From the NCBI GenBank assembly GCA_036272055.1, contig DATAZL010000022.1:1-64000 (forward strand): 64,000 nucleotides of DNA, written 5' to 3'. Position numbers and translations under genes: made by a program. Under the pieces are notes generated by a model. It saw only the letters and a list, made by a program, of their open reading frames with translations. It was not told the DNA's origin and ran no database searches. Of the stretch, positions 1 through 8,340 are shown piece after piece (within the stretch, counting starts at the first letter, position 1; each line of letters opens with the position of its first letter). Source of the DNA: DASZVB01 sp036272055 (GTDB taxonomy: Bacteria > Myxococcota_A > Polyangia > Polyangiales > Polyangiaceae).

Positions 1-23
1 GAGCCCGCGAAGCGGCGGGGGGA

Positions 24-65
24 GCAGTTCGCCGAAGGCGAAGCTGCGGGGGGCCAAGGCCCCCC
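24..65 (-). terminator. Two hairpins at the 3' end of fabH
   Basis: Two inverted repeats sit immediately after fabH. The first pairs TTCGCC (28-33) with GGCGAA (37-42), extended by GCAG/CTGC with a bulge. The second is GGGGGGCC (48-55) and GGCCCCCC (58-65), which ends on the fabH stop codon. There is no T-run, so this may be a Rho-independent-like end or an intergenic REP-like repeat; termination is inferred from position only. Confidence 0.4.
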
Positions 66-1063
66 TAGAGTTGAAGAACGGCGCCGGCCCAGGTGAAGCC
101 GGCTCCGAAGGCGGCGAAGAGGAGGTTCGCGTTTTCCTTCACGCGGCCGTCTTTGAACGCTCTGTCGAGGGCCATCGGGATCGTTGCGGCGGTGGTGTTG
201 CCGTACTTCTCGATGTTGTGGACGACTTTCTCGTCCGGTAGCTCTAGCCGGGCGGCGACCATCTGGTTGATGCGCATGTTCGCCTGGTGGGGAATGAAGA
301 GATCGATGTCGTTCATCGACATGCCCGCCTTGCGCACCGCCTCGACGGCGACCTCCGGCATCTTCTCGATTGCCCAGCGGAAGACGTGCTTGCCGACCAT
401 CTTCGGATAATGACGGCCGTCGTCTATCATCTCATGGGTGATGCGCGGGTCGTAGGCGGACGCGGGCGCCTCGCACCAGAGATGCTTCGCGCCGGAGCCG
501 TCGGAGTGGAGGCACATGCTGAGGAGCCCCTGCGAGTCTTTCTTCGCCGGACCGACCACTGCAGCGCCTGCCCCGTCCCCGAAGAGCACCGCGACGTCAC
601 GCCCGCGGTCGTTGAACTCGAGGGCCGTGGAGTGCACCTCGGAGCCGACGACGAGGATGTTCTTGAAGAGCCCGGTCTGCACCCAGCCGTCGGCCACCGC
701 GAGCGAATAGAGAAAGCCGCTGCACTGATTTCTGACGTCGAGAGCGGGCTTGCCGTTCATCCCGAGCTTGTCGTTGAGGAGGCAGCCGGAGCCGGGAAAC
801 GTGTAGTCCGAGCTCAGCGTCGCGAAGATGATGGCGTCGATGTCGTCGACGCGAAGCTTCGCGTGTTCGAGCGCCGCCTTGCACGCGGGCACCGCGAGAT
901 CGGCCGAGCCGATGCCGGTGTGCTCGATGAAGCGGCGCTCCTTGATGCCGCTGCGCTGAAAGATCCATTCGTCACTGGTCGTCATGAGCTTCGCGAGGTC
1001 GTCGTTGGTGACGACGCGGCTCGGGACGTAGCTACCGACTCCAAGAATGGTGGATCTCGCCAT
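65..1063 (-). CDS. fabH: 3-oxoacyl-ACP synthase III (FabH-type)
   Basis: A 332-residue condensing enzyme of normal family length. KASIII enzymes join acyl-CoA (normally acetyl-CoA) to malonyl-ACP to start type II fatty acid synthesis in the cytoplasm. The catalytic triad is visible: Cys114 in RNQCSGF, His259 in IPHQAN and Asn289 in YGNTTAA. The thiolase fold is complete and ends in FGAGFTWAG. The ATG at 1063 begins the conserved ILGVGSYVP strand. The gene stands alone; no other fab gene is next to it, so it could be a second FabH that starts special (for example branched) chains. Two TGGTTTGACCAGTC repeats lie 58 and 123 bp upstream. Confidence 0.95.
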   Translation of the reverse strand: MARSTILGVGSYVPSRVVTNDDLAKLMTTSDEWIFQRSGIKERRFIEHTGIGSADLAVPACKAALEHAKLRVDDIDAIIFATLSSDYTFPGSGCLLNDKLGMNGKPALDVRNQCSGFLYSLAVADGWVQTGLFKNILVVGSEVHSTALEFNDRGRDVAVLFGDGAGAAVVGPAKKDSQGLLSMCLHSDGSGAKHLWCEAPASAYDPRITHEMIDDGRHYPKMVGKHVFRWAIEKMPEVAVEAVRKAGMSMNDIDLFIPHQANMRINQMVAARLELPDEKVVHNIEKYGNTTAATIPMALDRAFKDGRVKENANLLFAAFGAGFTWAGAVLQL

Positions 1064-1120
1064 GAGTCTCTTATAGCGAGGCGGAACCCACTTCGCGAAT
1101 TCAGATCGCGGATTCTTCGA

Positions 1121-1199
1121 TGGTTTGACCAGTCACGTTCGTCACGATCAGTCTCGTATTCGTCTCGTGCGCTCGATCGCTAATTTGGTTTGACCAGTC
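1121..1199. promoter_or_regulatory. Pair of GntR/FadR-like operator repeats
   Basis: The 14-mer TGGTTTGACCAGTC occurs exactly at 1121-1134 and 1186-1199 in the gap upstream of fabH. Each copy has the TGGT-N3-ACCA dyad that FadR-subfamily GntR regulators recognise. FadR of Escherichia coli controls fatty-acid genes including fabH, which makes the position suggestive. No GntR gene is in the window, so the regulator is unknown and the assignment is inference. Confidence 0.4.
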
Positions 1200-1253
1200 G
1201 CGAGCAGCTGATGCGCGTTCGTTGCTTCGCACCGCTGCCGTCGACGACGATCT

Positions 1254-1622
1254 TCAGGCTGCGAGGTTCGACGTCGACGGGACGGAGGGCAGCTCGGCGA
1301 GCGCCGCGATCTCGCGACCGAGACGACCGGTGACCATCAAGCTGCACATGCGGACGTCGGCGACCGCTGCCCAGTCCGGGTGGTCTTCGAGCACCCGGTC
1401 CTTGCGGGGGCTGAGCTTGTGACCGATGGCCGCTCCGAGCTGCGCGGGGACGATGGCCAGCACGAGGAAGAAGATCATGCCGCAAGAGACGAGAGCGGCG
1501 GCGAGCGCGACGCTCAGCACCACCCCGCCCAGGTGGAAGGCGCGGGAGGCCCGGCTCCGGTGAGCCCGGAGGTAACGCGGCCAGAAGTCGTTGAAAGTAT
1601 TCACGTTCGATGAGTTTGCCAT
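1254..1622 (-). CDS. DUF962 / Mpo1-like small membrane protein
   Basis: 122 residues that match the DUF962 (Mpo1-like) family: an N-terminal YLRAH segment, a His next to the first hydrophobic helix (AFHLGG), a second hydrophobic stretch (about 35-62), then IGHKLSP and EDHPDW. Histidines 21, 30, 68 and 81 correspond to the conserved set thought to bind iron in yeast Mpo1, a 2-hydroxy fatty acid dioxygenase. The tail RMCSLMVTGRLGREI is typical of the bacterial members. Function in bacteria is not established. A consensus-like promoter lies about 60 bp upstream of the start, so the gene is probably monocistronic. Confidence 0.75.
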   Translation of the reverse strand: MANSSNVNTFNDFWPRYLRAHRSRASRAFHLGGVVLSVALAAALVSCGMIFFLVLAIVPAQLGAAIGHKLSPRKDRVLEDHPDWAAVADVRMCSLMVTGRLGREIAALAELPSVPSTSNLAA

Positions 1623-1688
1623 GATGACGGCTCCAGTCTGTTCGGGTTGATTCAGCCATCAGCGACCGAACCATTACCGACAGGTACA

Positions 1689-1717
1689 GCTATAACCGTC
1701 ACAGTCATTAGTGTCAA
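1689..1717 (-). promoter_or_regulatory. Sigma-70 promoter for the DUF962 gene
   Basis: On the minus strand TTGACA (1717-1712) is followed by 17 bases and then TATAGC (1694-1689), a near-perfect housekeeping promoter. It predicts a start near 1682 and a 5' leader of about 60 nt to the ATG at 1622. Such a strong match is unusual in this GC-rich window. Confidence 0.65.
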
Positions 1718-1795
1718 CGTCGTGAGGACGAATTCTGGCCAGAGACGCCCGGCCCGGACCGAGGGGCCGCGATGCACCGCGCCATGCAAGCCGGC

Positions 1796-2611
1796 TCAGG
1801 GAGGGGTCACGGTGTTCAAGCTGATCGAACCGCGGTTGCCCTCCAAAGTGACTCGGATCGTCGTCGCGTTGGGGCGCATGAAGGACGCACTGACCGTCTT
1901 GTCGAACGGCGTATCGAGCGTGAGATCGCCGCTCTCCGGGAGCGGATCGATCCAGCGCATGTCGAGCTGAGCGATGTCGAGCGACCAGTGCCCCGCCTTG
2001 CCGTCCCAGGAACGCGTACCGGTCTCCGTGAACCCTGTCGCGAGTCCGCCCGCGGAGTCGGGCAGAGGACGCTGGGTCCGATCACCTTTCCCCTCACCTT
2101 CCCGGCCGTCGGACAGGCGCGTCCACTTCAAGTCGTGGACCACGTGACGGCTCACGTCGGACTTGCTCCACGTCACCTCCGCGGTTCCGCTGACCTTCAC
2201 GTTGCCGTTCGAGAGCTCCGTCCAGACGTGATCGACGACGACATCCGAGTCGTCGTTCTTGGAGATCGTGATCTCTTGCTGGCCGGTGATGCTCTGCCCA
2301 TGGAAGGTGCAACCCGTGACTTCGCCGTAAACGACGGTGAGCGTGTGCCCGGAGACCGTCACCGCCGCGCAGGAGAGCTGCGATTGGATGAACGAACGGA
2401 GCTCGTTCGCGGCGTCCTCGACGGCGCCGCCGATGGTGAAGTTCGTGCCGAGCTCGACGGTGTTGGACGTCAGGGCCTGTGACTGGCTCTCCACCTTGAG
2501 CTCCTCCGACGCGGTGGCCGCCTCGGAGCTCGTGAGCCCCTCCTGCGGGCGGCATGCGGACATGGAAACGAGGACCAGGGGGACGATGGTGGCGATTCCG
2601 AGCTTTTTCAT
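1796..2611 (-). CDS. Hypothetical lipoprotein
   Basis: 271 residues from the ATG at 2611, which has GGGAG nine bases upstream. A longer reading to 2788 exists but begins with non-signal sequence. The N-terminus KKLGIATIVPLVLVSMSAC is a lipoprotein signal with Cys at residue 20. The mature part starts with an Ala/Glu/Ser-rich segment, then a beta-rich domain containing a Cys pair (SQLSCAA and VTGCTFHG) that could form a disulfide. I do not recognise the family; similar single-copy lipoproteins occur in myxobacteria. It is divergent from the peroxiredoxin gene, with a 152-bp gap between them. Confidence 0.7.
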   Translation of the reverse strand: MKKLGIATIVPLVLVSMSACRPQEGLTSSEAATASEELKVESQSQALTSNTVELGTNFTIGGAVEDAANELRSFIQSQLSCAAVTVSGHTLTVVYGEVTGCTFHGQSITGQQEITISKNDDSDVVVDHVWTELSNGNVKVSGTAEVTWSKSDVSRHVVHDLKWTRLSDGREGEGKGDRTQRPLPDSAGGLATGFTETGTRSWDGKAGHWSLDIAQLDMRWIDPLPESGDLTLDTPFDKTVSASFMRPNATTIRVTLEGNRGSISLNTVTPP

Positions 2612-2763
2612 TGGTTCACACTCCCGTCGTGAACGGCGCTTCACGGCACCGCTCATTTTATCGTGGTTTTGCCGTGATCGTTCCGCGGCGAGGGACCATT
2701 CAGCACGCGGTGTGCCCGGCTCTCCGCTTGACGCCGGCAGGGTGCGGCCGCATTGCCGCTCTC

Positions 2764-3219
2764 GTGCTTTCAGTTGGCGATACCGCACCGGACTTCGAGG
2801 GAACGGATCAGAACGGGCAGCGGGTGAAGCTCGACGAGCTCCTCGCGAAGTCCGCGGTGGTCCTCTATTTTTATCCGAAGGACTTCACACCGGTGTGCAC
2901 CGCACAGGCGTGTCTCTTCCGGGATTCGAGCGCCGAGCTCAGGAACGCAGGCGTGCAGGTGATCGGTGTGAGTGGAGATAACCAGAGCTCCCACACCAAG
3001 TTCGCCGAGACGCATCGCGTCCCGTATCCGCTCCTCTCCGACCCGGACAAGAGCATCCAGAGAGCGTACGAGGCGCGGCAGCTACTCGGCCTTCTCGCCA
3101 AGCGCGTCACCTACGTCATCGGACGCGACAAGAAGATCCGCGGCGTGTACCACCACGAGCTGTCCGCACAGAAGCACATCGACGCCGTGAAGAAGGTCCT
3201 CGCGGCGTCGCCAATGTGA
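2764..3219 (+). CDS. bcp: Peroxiredoxin, BCP/PrxQ type
   Basis: 151 residues from GTG 2764, the codon that begins the conserved LSVGDTAPDF strand; the upstream part of the open frame shows no homology. It is a thioredoxin-fold thiol peroxidase that reduces H2O2 and organic hydroperoxides with thioredoxin as donor. The peroxidatic Cys45 lies in DFTPVCT and the resolving Cys50 follows five residues later, the spacing that defines the BCP/PrxQ class. Length is normal. No clear ribosome binding site precedes the start. Confidence 0.9.
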   Translation: MLSVGDTAPDFEGTDQNGQRVKLDELLAKSAVVLYFYPKDFTPVCTAQACLFRDSSAELRNAGVQVIGVSGDNQSSHTKFAETHRVPYPLLSDPDKSIQRAYEARQLLGLLAKRVTYVIGRDKKIRGVYHHELSAQKHIDAVKKVLAASPM

Positions 3220-3246
3220 GGGGCGCGTGAGCGGCGCGCGAGCGCG

Positions 3247-4056
3247 CTACTCGAGCTGCTCCTCGAGCGTCTCGGTCTCGACCCACGCTTCGTTGCGACG
3301 GAAGAACGGCAACACCCCGGGCGGGTCGTAGCCGGCGAAGAGCGGCATGCCGCGAGGGACGAGACCGGCCGCCTCGACCATTTCGACGAGCTCGCGTTGC
3401 TTTCGTTCTGCGAGATCACCGGAGAAGGCACCGCTATAGCGCAGCACCGCGACCCGACGTGCGGGGCGCGCGCGGAGCGTCACCCGCGCGTCGTGCGGCC
3501 ACGGCAGCGACGTCAGCGCGCGTCCCCTCGGCATCGTGAACGTCATCACCCAACGCCCAGCCCCGTCTTCTGCGCTGGTGACGAGCGACGTTCGCCGGAC
3601 GCTCTCGCGTGAATGCGTCACGGGCGCCGTCATCGCGATGCGCTCGCCGGTGCGATTGCCGCCGAAGATGTACCAGGCGAGCCGATCGAACCCATCCTCG
3701 AGCGCCTCACGCCAGGTCGGAGCGGCGACCTCGGTTCGCGCGACGACCACCGGATCGTATCGGCGGATCTCGACCTCACCGAGACGTCCCTCGACGGCGT
3801 ACGCGGGCTCCTCTGTGAACCAGCGCTGGAACTGGTAGCGGAAAAACGCCCCGCACGCCGCGATACCGAAGCCGGCGAGAACCGCGGCCCGCGGCGACCT
3901 TCTGAGGAGCAGGGCGGCGCCGGGGACGACCGCGGCGCCGGCGAGCCAAAATGCGGCGTTGCGCGCGACGATCGACGTTTCGTTCCGCCGCTCACCCCGT
4001 CGGCGGCGCTCGAGGTCGAGGAATCTGACGGAGGGGGCGTTCTCTATCGCTTCCAT
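3247..4056 (-). CDS. SOUL family heme-binding protein, membrane anchored
   Basis: 269 residues. The first 75 contain a charged stretch and two hydrophobic segments (about 32-50 and 56-70), so the protein is probably inner-membrane anchored. The SOUL domain starts near EPAYAVEGRLGEVEIRRY and carries the typical FDRLAWYIFGGN, IAMTAPV and MPRG motifs, ending in NEAWVE. SOUL/HBP proteins bind heme or related tetrapyrroles; the physiological role in bacteria is unknown. It is the last gene of a minus-strand run (5858 to 3247) after the AI-2E family gene, 30 bp away. Confidence 0.85.
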   Translation of the reverse strand: MEAIENAPSVRFLDLERRRRGERRNETSIVARNAAFWLAGAAVVPGAALLLRRSPRAAVLAGFGIAACGAFFRYQFQRWFTEEPAYAVEGRLGEVEIRRYDPVVVARTEVAAPTWREALEDGFDRLAWYIFGGNRTGERIAMTAPVTHSRESVRRTSLVTSAEDGAGRWVMTFTMPRGRALTSLPWPHDARVTLRARPARRVAVLRYSGAFSGDLAERKQRELVEMVEAAGLVPRGMPLFAGYDPPGVLPFFRRNEAWVETETLEEQLE

Positions 4057-4086
4057 GTCGCTACTCGAAGCACGCCGCGTGCCCGT

Positions 4087-5301
4087 TCACATGGGCGCGA
4101 CCGAGCCCCAGGATCTTGCGCCGCGCGTCGTGATCTCGAGCGCCACGGCGGCGGCCTGCCTGGCGTCCATCCCGTCGGACCGGAGCTCGTACTCGCTCTG
4201 TGCGCGCTCATCGAACTCGCGATTCGTATCTTCGTCCGCGTCCACCTCGCCGGGCATGTCCGGCGACATCTCCTTCATGAGCATGCGGATGACGGCGGCG
4301 ACCGGCAGCGCGAGGAGCGCGCCGAGAATTCCACCGATTGTTCCGCCGGCGAGCAGCGCGAGGATGACCATCGACGAAGGCAGGCGGAGCGCGCGGCCGT
4401 AGATCCTCGGGACGAGAATCCGGCTCTCGAGCTCCTCGTAGACGAGCATCGCGCTGAGCACGACCAGGGTCCACACCGCGCCGTGCGAGAGCGTGGCGAT
4501 GACCGCCGGTCCCACCGAGAGAAACACGCCGATGTATGGCAGGACGTCGGCCAGGCCGGCGAAGACGGCGAGCGCAATCGCGCCGTCGACGCCGGCACTC
4601 GCGAGAAGAACGAACGTGAAGAGGGTCATGAGCGCCGAGGTGATGGCCTGACCGCGGATGTACCCGCCGACGATGGTCTCGAGCTTGATGAGGATGCGCG
4701 AGAGACGGATGTGATGCCGCCGCGGCACCACCGCGAACATCGCACCCCGCACGCGATCCCTGTCGAGCATCAGGTAGAGCGACAGAAAGATGGAGCTCAC
4801 ACCGTAGCCGATGATGGAGGCCGCACGGTACGAGAACTCGAGCGCGACCGCCGGATCGCCGATGGAGAGCCCGTGGACGTTGCGGAGCGAGTTCGCGAGC
4901 GGCGCACTGATACGAGAGCGCGCAAGGAACCCCGCCACCTTGTCGCGCATCGCCGGGAAGTGCTCGACCATGTTCGTCGCCTGCGCAGCGAGCGACGGCA
5001 GGGTGACCGCGACGAGCACCCCGAAGGCCACGAGCACCGACACAAAGACAATGGCAATGCCGGTGCGTCGCTTGAAGCCGCGCTTCTCGAGAGCCTCGAC
5101 GATCGGGTTCAGGGTACCGACCAGGAAGAGCGCGACGACGAGCACGAGCAACACCGGCACGAGCCGCACGAAGAGCCATACCGAGGCCATCGCCACGAGC
5201 ACCAGGGCGATCGTCTTCGGCGCGATCTCGAAGCGGATCGTCCGATGCGACGTTCCCTCGTTCTTCGTGGCGACCTCGGCGCCGAGCGACGATGTACGCA
5301 T
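4087..5301 (-). CDS. AI-2E family transporter (PerM/YdiK type)
   Basis: 404 residues with the family's eight-helix layout: two N-terminal helices (VWLFVRLVPVLLVLVVALFL), a cytoplasmic/periplasmic middle, then a C-terminal helical bundle with the SAGVDGAIALAVFAGLADVLPYIG signature. Members export autoinducer-2 or act as Na+/H+ antiporters; the substrate cannot be told here. The C-terminal tail is acidic. The ATG at 5301 lies 17 bp after the stop of the upstream secreted protein gene, which suggests co-transcription. Confidence 0.88.
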   Translation of the reverse strand: MRTSSLGAEVATKNEGTSHRTIRFEIAPKTIALVLVAMASVWLFVRLVPVLLVLVVALFLVGTLNPIVEALEKRGFKRRTGIAIVFVSVLVAFGVLVAVTLPSLAAQATNMVEHFPAMRDKVAGFLARSRISAPLANSLRNVHGLSIGDPAVALEFSYRAASIIGYGVSSIFLSLYLMLDRDRVRGAMFAVVPRRHHIRLSRILIKLETIVGGYIRGQAITSALMTLFTFVLLASAGVDGAIALAVFAGLADVLPYIGVFLSVGPAVIATLSHGAVWTLVVLSAMLVYEELESRILVPRIYGRALRLPSSMVILALLAGGTIGGILGALLALPVAAVIRMLMKEMSPDMPGEVDADEDTNREFDERAQSEYELRSDGMDARQAAAVALEITTRGARSWGSVAPM

Positions 5302-5318
5302 CAGTTCATCCTCGACGT

Positions 5319-5858
5319 TCAGCGGCGCGCGTAGGTTTGCGACGCGCTCGCGCTCTGACCGTGAGCCACTTGCTCGGCCATCCGCAGCGCTTCCGGAAGG
5401 CGCGTCACCGCGGAGCGAGCCGCAGCGTCGAGGACGTCATTTCCGGTCGTCGACGCGCCGGAGGCTCGCCCGCGCAGGCTTCCGACGAGCGCACCGCGCG
5501 CGTCGTGCAGCGCCACATCGACGATACAGATCGTCTTCGTCTCCTGGTCGTCGGGGCCGACATAGCGGCGCATCTGCTGCAACGAGACAGAAACGGAGTA
5601 CGGGCTCGACGTCGCGCCGAGCTGGGTCTCCGACAGGTGGCGTGCGATGGCGTCGCGCAATGCCACACGCGTGCGGCTGCTCACGGTGGCGGGAACGGAG
5701 ACGGAATCGACGTGAATCGCACTGGAATTCACTGTGGACGGCGCGTCGGCCGCGCCCGGTGCTCCATGCGGCGCGTTCGTCGGCGCTGCGGAAACGACGC
5801 TGGTCAGCGAGCAAACCAGCGCGAGAGCGCCCAGGAACGAACGATTGCGGAAGACCAT
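5319..5858 (-). CDS. Secreted hypothetical protein
   Basis: 179 residues from ATG 5858, chosen because it opens a signal peptide (MVFRNRSFLGALALVCSL, cleavage after VVSAA). The longer reading to 5963 adds an Arg/His-rich stretch that is unlikely to be real. The mature protein has a Ser/Val-rich domain with two short repeats of strand-like sequence (YSVSVSLQQM and ICIVDVALHDARG) and a C-terminal helix. The pattern resembles myxobacterial envelope proteins of unknown function. It precedes the AI-2E gene. Confidence 0.6.
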   Translation of the reverse strand: MVFRNRSFLGALALVCSLTSVVSAAPTNAPHGAPGAADAPSTVNSSAIHVDSVSVPATVSSRTRVALRDAIARHLSETQLGATSSPYSVSVSLQQMRRYVGPDDQETKTICIVDVALHDARGALVGSLRGRASGASTTGNDVLDAAARSAVTRLPEALRMAEQVAHGQSASASQTYARR

Positions 5859-6018
5859 GCAACGGGACAGAGCAAGGTCCGCGCCACCGTCCCGTGGTTC
5901 GGGAAATGTCCGGCGTCCGTGTACGAGGCGTCGGTGTTCCCGGTGAGCGAGGAACACCGACATCGCCTTTTGAGCAGCGCGAGAGGTCGCGCAGCGAGAC
6001 AGGACGCCTCAGCGAGGC

Positions 6019-6450
6019 TCAGCCCTTCTGCTTGTCGAACCAGTTCTCCTGGGTCATCGCGAACATCATGTCGCCCGCGAGCTTGAGCTTGCCGCTGAAG
6101 AACGCCTGCTGGCCGGCGATCTGCCCGGTGATGACGCGCAGGAAGTCGGGGAGCGCTGCCGACAGCGTCACGCGGGCCTTGTCGGGCGAGCCCTTCGTGA
6201 AGGTGCACTTACCGTCGGCGACGTTGACCTGATACGTGAACGCGCTGCTCGGCGTCTTGATATCCCACTGGATGACCGCGGTCTGCCCCTTCGCCTTGTC
6301 GGCGAGGAAGGCCTTCGTCATGCCGTCGAACACCTTCTCCAGCGCCGATTCCGCGCCCATGCCTTCGACGGTGGAGTTGATCTCCGCGTCGCTCTTTCCG
6401 TTGATGAGGTTTCCGAGTTCCTTGGGCGTGCTGATGTTGATGTCGGACAT
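6019..6450 (-). CDS. SCP2 sterol-binding domain protein
   Basis: 143 residues from ATG 6450, with AAGGAG seven bases upstream; the open frame to 6516 has no homology before this codon. A single SCP2 lipid-transfer fold: ALEKVFDGMTKAFLADKAKGQ, then the strand pair VIQWDIKTPSSAFTYQVNVADG, and the C-terminal segment DFLRVITGQIAGQQAFFSGKLKLAGD typical of the family. It should bind a hydrophobic ligand such as an acyl-CoA or sterol. It stands alone with its own candidate promoter at 6488-6516. Confidence 0.88.
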   Translation of the reverse strand: MSDINISTPKELGNLINGKSDAEINSTVEGMGAESALEKVFDGMTKAFLADKAKGQTAVIQWDIKTPSSAFTYQVNVADGKCTFTKGSPDKARVTLSAALPDFLRVITGQIAGQQAFFSGKLKLAGDMMFAMTQENWFDKQKG

Positions 6451-6487
6451 GCGAGTCTCCTTCGGTAATCTGGCCGTACGTCCAGAA

Positions 6488-6516
6488 TTCGTAGAAGAGA
6501 CGGCGGGGGCGGTCAA
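6488..6516 (-). promoter_or_regulatory. Candidate sigma-70 promoter for the SCP2 gene
   Basis: Minus strand TTGACC (6516-6511), 17 bases, TACGAA (6493-6488). It points at the SCP2 start at 6450, giving a leader of roughly 30 nt that ends in a good ribosome binding site. Confidence 0.4.
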
Positions 6517-6603
6517 GAGACCCGAAAAAGCCCTTTCGTAATGGCCAATTAGGGCTCCCGGGCCGCTTTGCGTCGGTGCGCGCGGCGACCCAGGAGCGAC
6601 GGT

Positions 6604-7452
6604 CTACGGCGTGACGCGTGCGTACTCGTGTGCAGCGTCCGGAAACGTTCGCGCGCGCACGTCGTCGATGTAGCGACGGGCGGCGTCCACGGCCTGGTCG
6701 CCGAGCTCCGCGAAGCGCTTCGAGAACTTCGGCATGTGTCCGCGCGACAGCCCGAGCAGGTCCGTCGAGACTAGCACCTGGCCGTCGCACTCGCGCCCCG
6801 CGCCGATACCGATCGTCGGCACGCTCACCGCGCTCGTCACGAGCGCGGCCATGTCGGGCGGCATCGCCTCGATGAGGATCGCGTACGCACCGGCTTGCTC
6901 GAGGGCGCGCGCGTCCTCGACGATCTGCTCGGCGGCGTCGAGGGTCTTGCCCTGAACACGGAAGCCGCCGAGCGCGTGGATCGACTGCGGCGTTAGCCCG
7001 ACGTGACCCATCACCGGAATACCCGCAGTGACGATGCGGTGCACGTGCTCGGCGAAGTGCCGGCCGCCCTCGAGCTTCACGCTCTCGAAGCCGCCTTGCT
7101 TGAGGAGCTTACCCGCGTTGCGCATTGCCTGGCGCGGAGACGTCTGGAAGCTCATGAACGGCAGATCGCCCACGAGGTGCGCGTGCCCGAGCGCCCGCGA
7201 CACGGCGCGCCCGTGGTAACAGATCTCGTCGAGCGACACCTGGAGCGTGTTCGGGTGGCCCTGGACGACCATCCCGAGCGAGTCCCCGACGAGGATCACG
7301 TCGATGCCCGCCTCGTCGAAGAGCGCGGCCATCGTGAAGTCGTAGGCAGTGGTCATCGTGATCATCGGACCCGCTGCCTTGCGCTCGCGGAGCTCGAGAA
7401 CCGTGACCTTGCGCTTCGCTTCCCCTGCCTGCTGCGTGATTGAACGATACAT
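6604..7452 (-). CDS. panB: 3-methyl-2-oxobutanoate hydroxymethyltransferase
   Basis: 282 residues, the normal length. PanB transfers a methylene group from 5,10-methylene-THF to alpha-ketoisovalerate, the first committed step to pantothenate and CoA. Diagnostic stretches are all present: MTTAYDFTMA, VGDSLGMVVQGH (metal-binding Asp), LPFMSFQ, GGFESVKLEGG, VMGHVGLTPQS and PTIGIGAGRECDGQVLV with the catalytic Glu nearby in ILIEAMP. No panC or panD is adjacent. The ATG at 7452 gives an N-terminal tail slightly longer than in E. coli. Confidence 0.97.
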   Translation of the reverse strand: MYRSITQQAGEAKRKVTVLELRERKAAGPMITMTTAYDFTMAALFDEAGIDVILVGDSLGMVVQGHPNTLQVSLDEICYHGRAVSRALGHAHLVGDLPFMSFQTSPRQAMRNAGKLLKQGGFESVKLEGGRHFAEHVHRIVTAGIPVMGHVGLTPQSIHALGGFRVQGKTLDAAEQIVEDARALEQAGAYAILIEAMPPDMAALVTSAVSVPTIGIGAGRECDGQVLVSTDLLGLSRGHMPKFSKRFAELGDQAVDAARRYIDDVRARTFPDAAHEYARVTP

Positions 7453-7548
7453 GTTTCACCTCGGGTCACGGCCGCGTGAATGCGGTACGTGCCTCGAGGC
7501 GAATGATAGCGGCTCCGGCGTCGTGCGTCGCGACGACGCTTCTCGCCG

Positions 7549-8340
7549 CTAGTTTCGTGCGCTCGCGTCGCAGTCGCCGAGGAACGACGTGACGGCAGCG
7601 TCGAACGGTTCGCTGGCGTCGAGGTTCGACAGATGGGCCGCGCCGGGCAACACGAGGAGACGGCTCCCGCCGATCCCGGCGTGGAGCGCCTCGGAATCGA
7701 CCACCGGAGTGGACACGTCCAGGTCGCCGCCGATGACGAGCGCGGGCGCCGTGATCTGGCCGAGCGCGGCCGTCAGATCCGCCTGGGCCAGCGCCTGGCA
7801 GCAGCCGACGTAGCCCTCGACGCTCGTCGCGAGGAGCACGCGGCGCGCGTTCTCGAACCGCGTGGGCTCGCGTTCGGCGAACCCCGGAGCGAACCATCGC
7901 GCGAGCACGCCATCGGCCATGGGCGCGAAGCCCGTCGCGCGCGCAGCCGTGCAGCGGTCTTCCCAGCCCTGGGCGGTGCCGATCTTCGCCGCGGTGTTGG
8001 CGGCGACCAGGCCGTGGACGCGGTGCGGGTGGGCGCTCGCGAGATGGAGCCCGACCATGCCGCCCAGCGAGATGCCGCAGTAGTGGAAGCGCGGGATGCA
8101 CGCGGCGTCGGCGGCGCGCAGCACGTCGCCCGCAAGCTGCTCGAGCGAGTACGGCCCCGCAGGCGCCGTGGAAGCGCCGTGGCCGCGCAGATCGACGCGA
8201 AGCACGCGGTACGCGCCGCGGAGCGCGTCCGTCAGAGAATCCCAGATCGAGCGATCGGTGCCGAGCGAGTGAACGAGCACGACGCCGGGAGCGCGCGCGT
8301 CCCCCGTCGCTTCCCACGCCAGATCGACGCCGGCGCTCAT
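7549..8340 (-). CDS. pcaD: 3-oxoadipate enol-lactonase
   Basis: 263 residues from ATG 8340, which overlaps the pcaB stop as ATGA. An alpha/beta hydrolase that opens beta-ketoadipate enol-lactone to beta-ketoadipate. The nucleophile Ser91 is in CGISLGGMVG, the acid Asp in GGDLDVSTPV and the His in PGAAHLSN. The oxyanion strand is VVLVHSLGTDRSIWD. It is the last gene of the aromatic operon; no pcaIJ or pcaF follows, so the final thiolytic steps are encoded elsewhere. The long upstream extension of this frame overlaps pcaB and is not coding. Confidence 0.93.
   Translation of the reverse strand: MSAGVDLAWEATGDARAPGVVLVHSLGTDRSIWDSLTDALRGAYRVLRVDLRGHGASTAPAGPYSLEQLAGDVLRAADAACIPRFHYCGISLGGMVGLHLASAHPHRVHGLVAANTAAKIGTAQGWEDRCTAARATGFAPMADGVLARWFAPGFAEREPTRFENARRVLLATSVEGYVGCCQALAQADLTAALGQITAPALVIGGDLDVSTPVVDSEALHAGIGGSRLLVLPGAAHLSNLDASEPFDAAVTSFLGDCDASARN

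Noticed and set aside
287..1183. Long plus-strand open frame opposite fabH
   Set aside because: It is antisense to a complete, motif-verified fabH and its protein is His/Arg/Asp-rich with no domain; GC-rich codon structure opens such frames.
3613..5334. 573-codon plus-strand frame opposite the SOUL and AI-2E genes
   Set aside because: Runs across two recognised genes on the other strand; composition (Arg, Asp, His repeats) is that of antisense GC-rich DNA.
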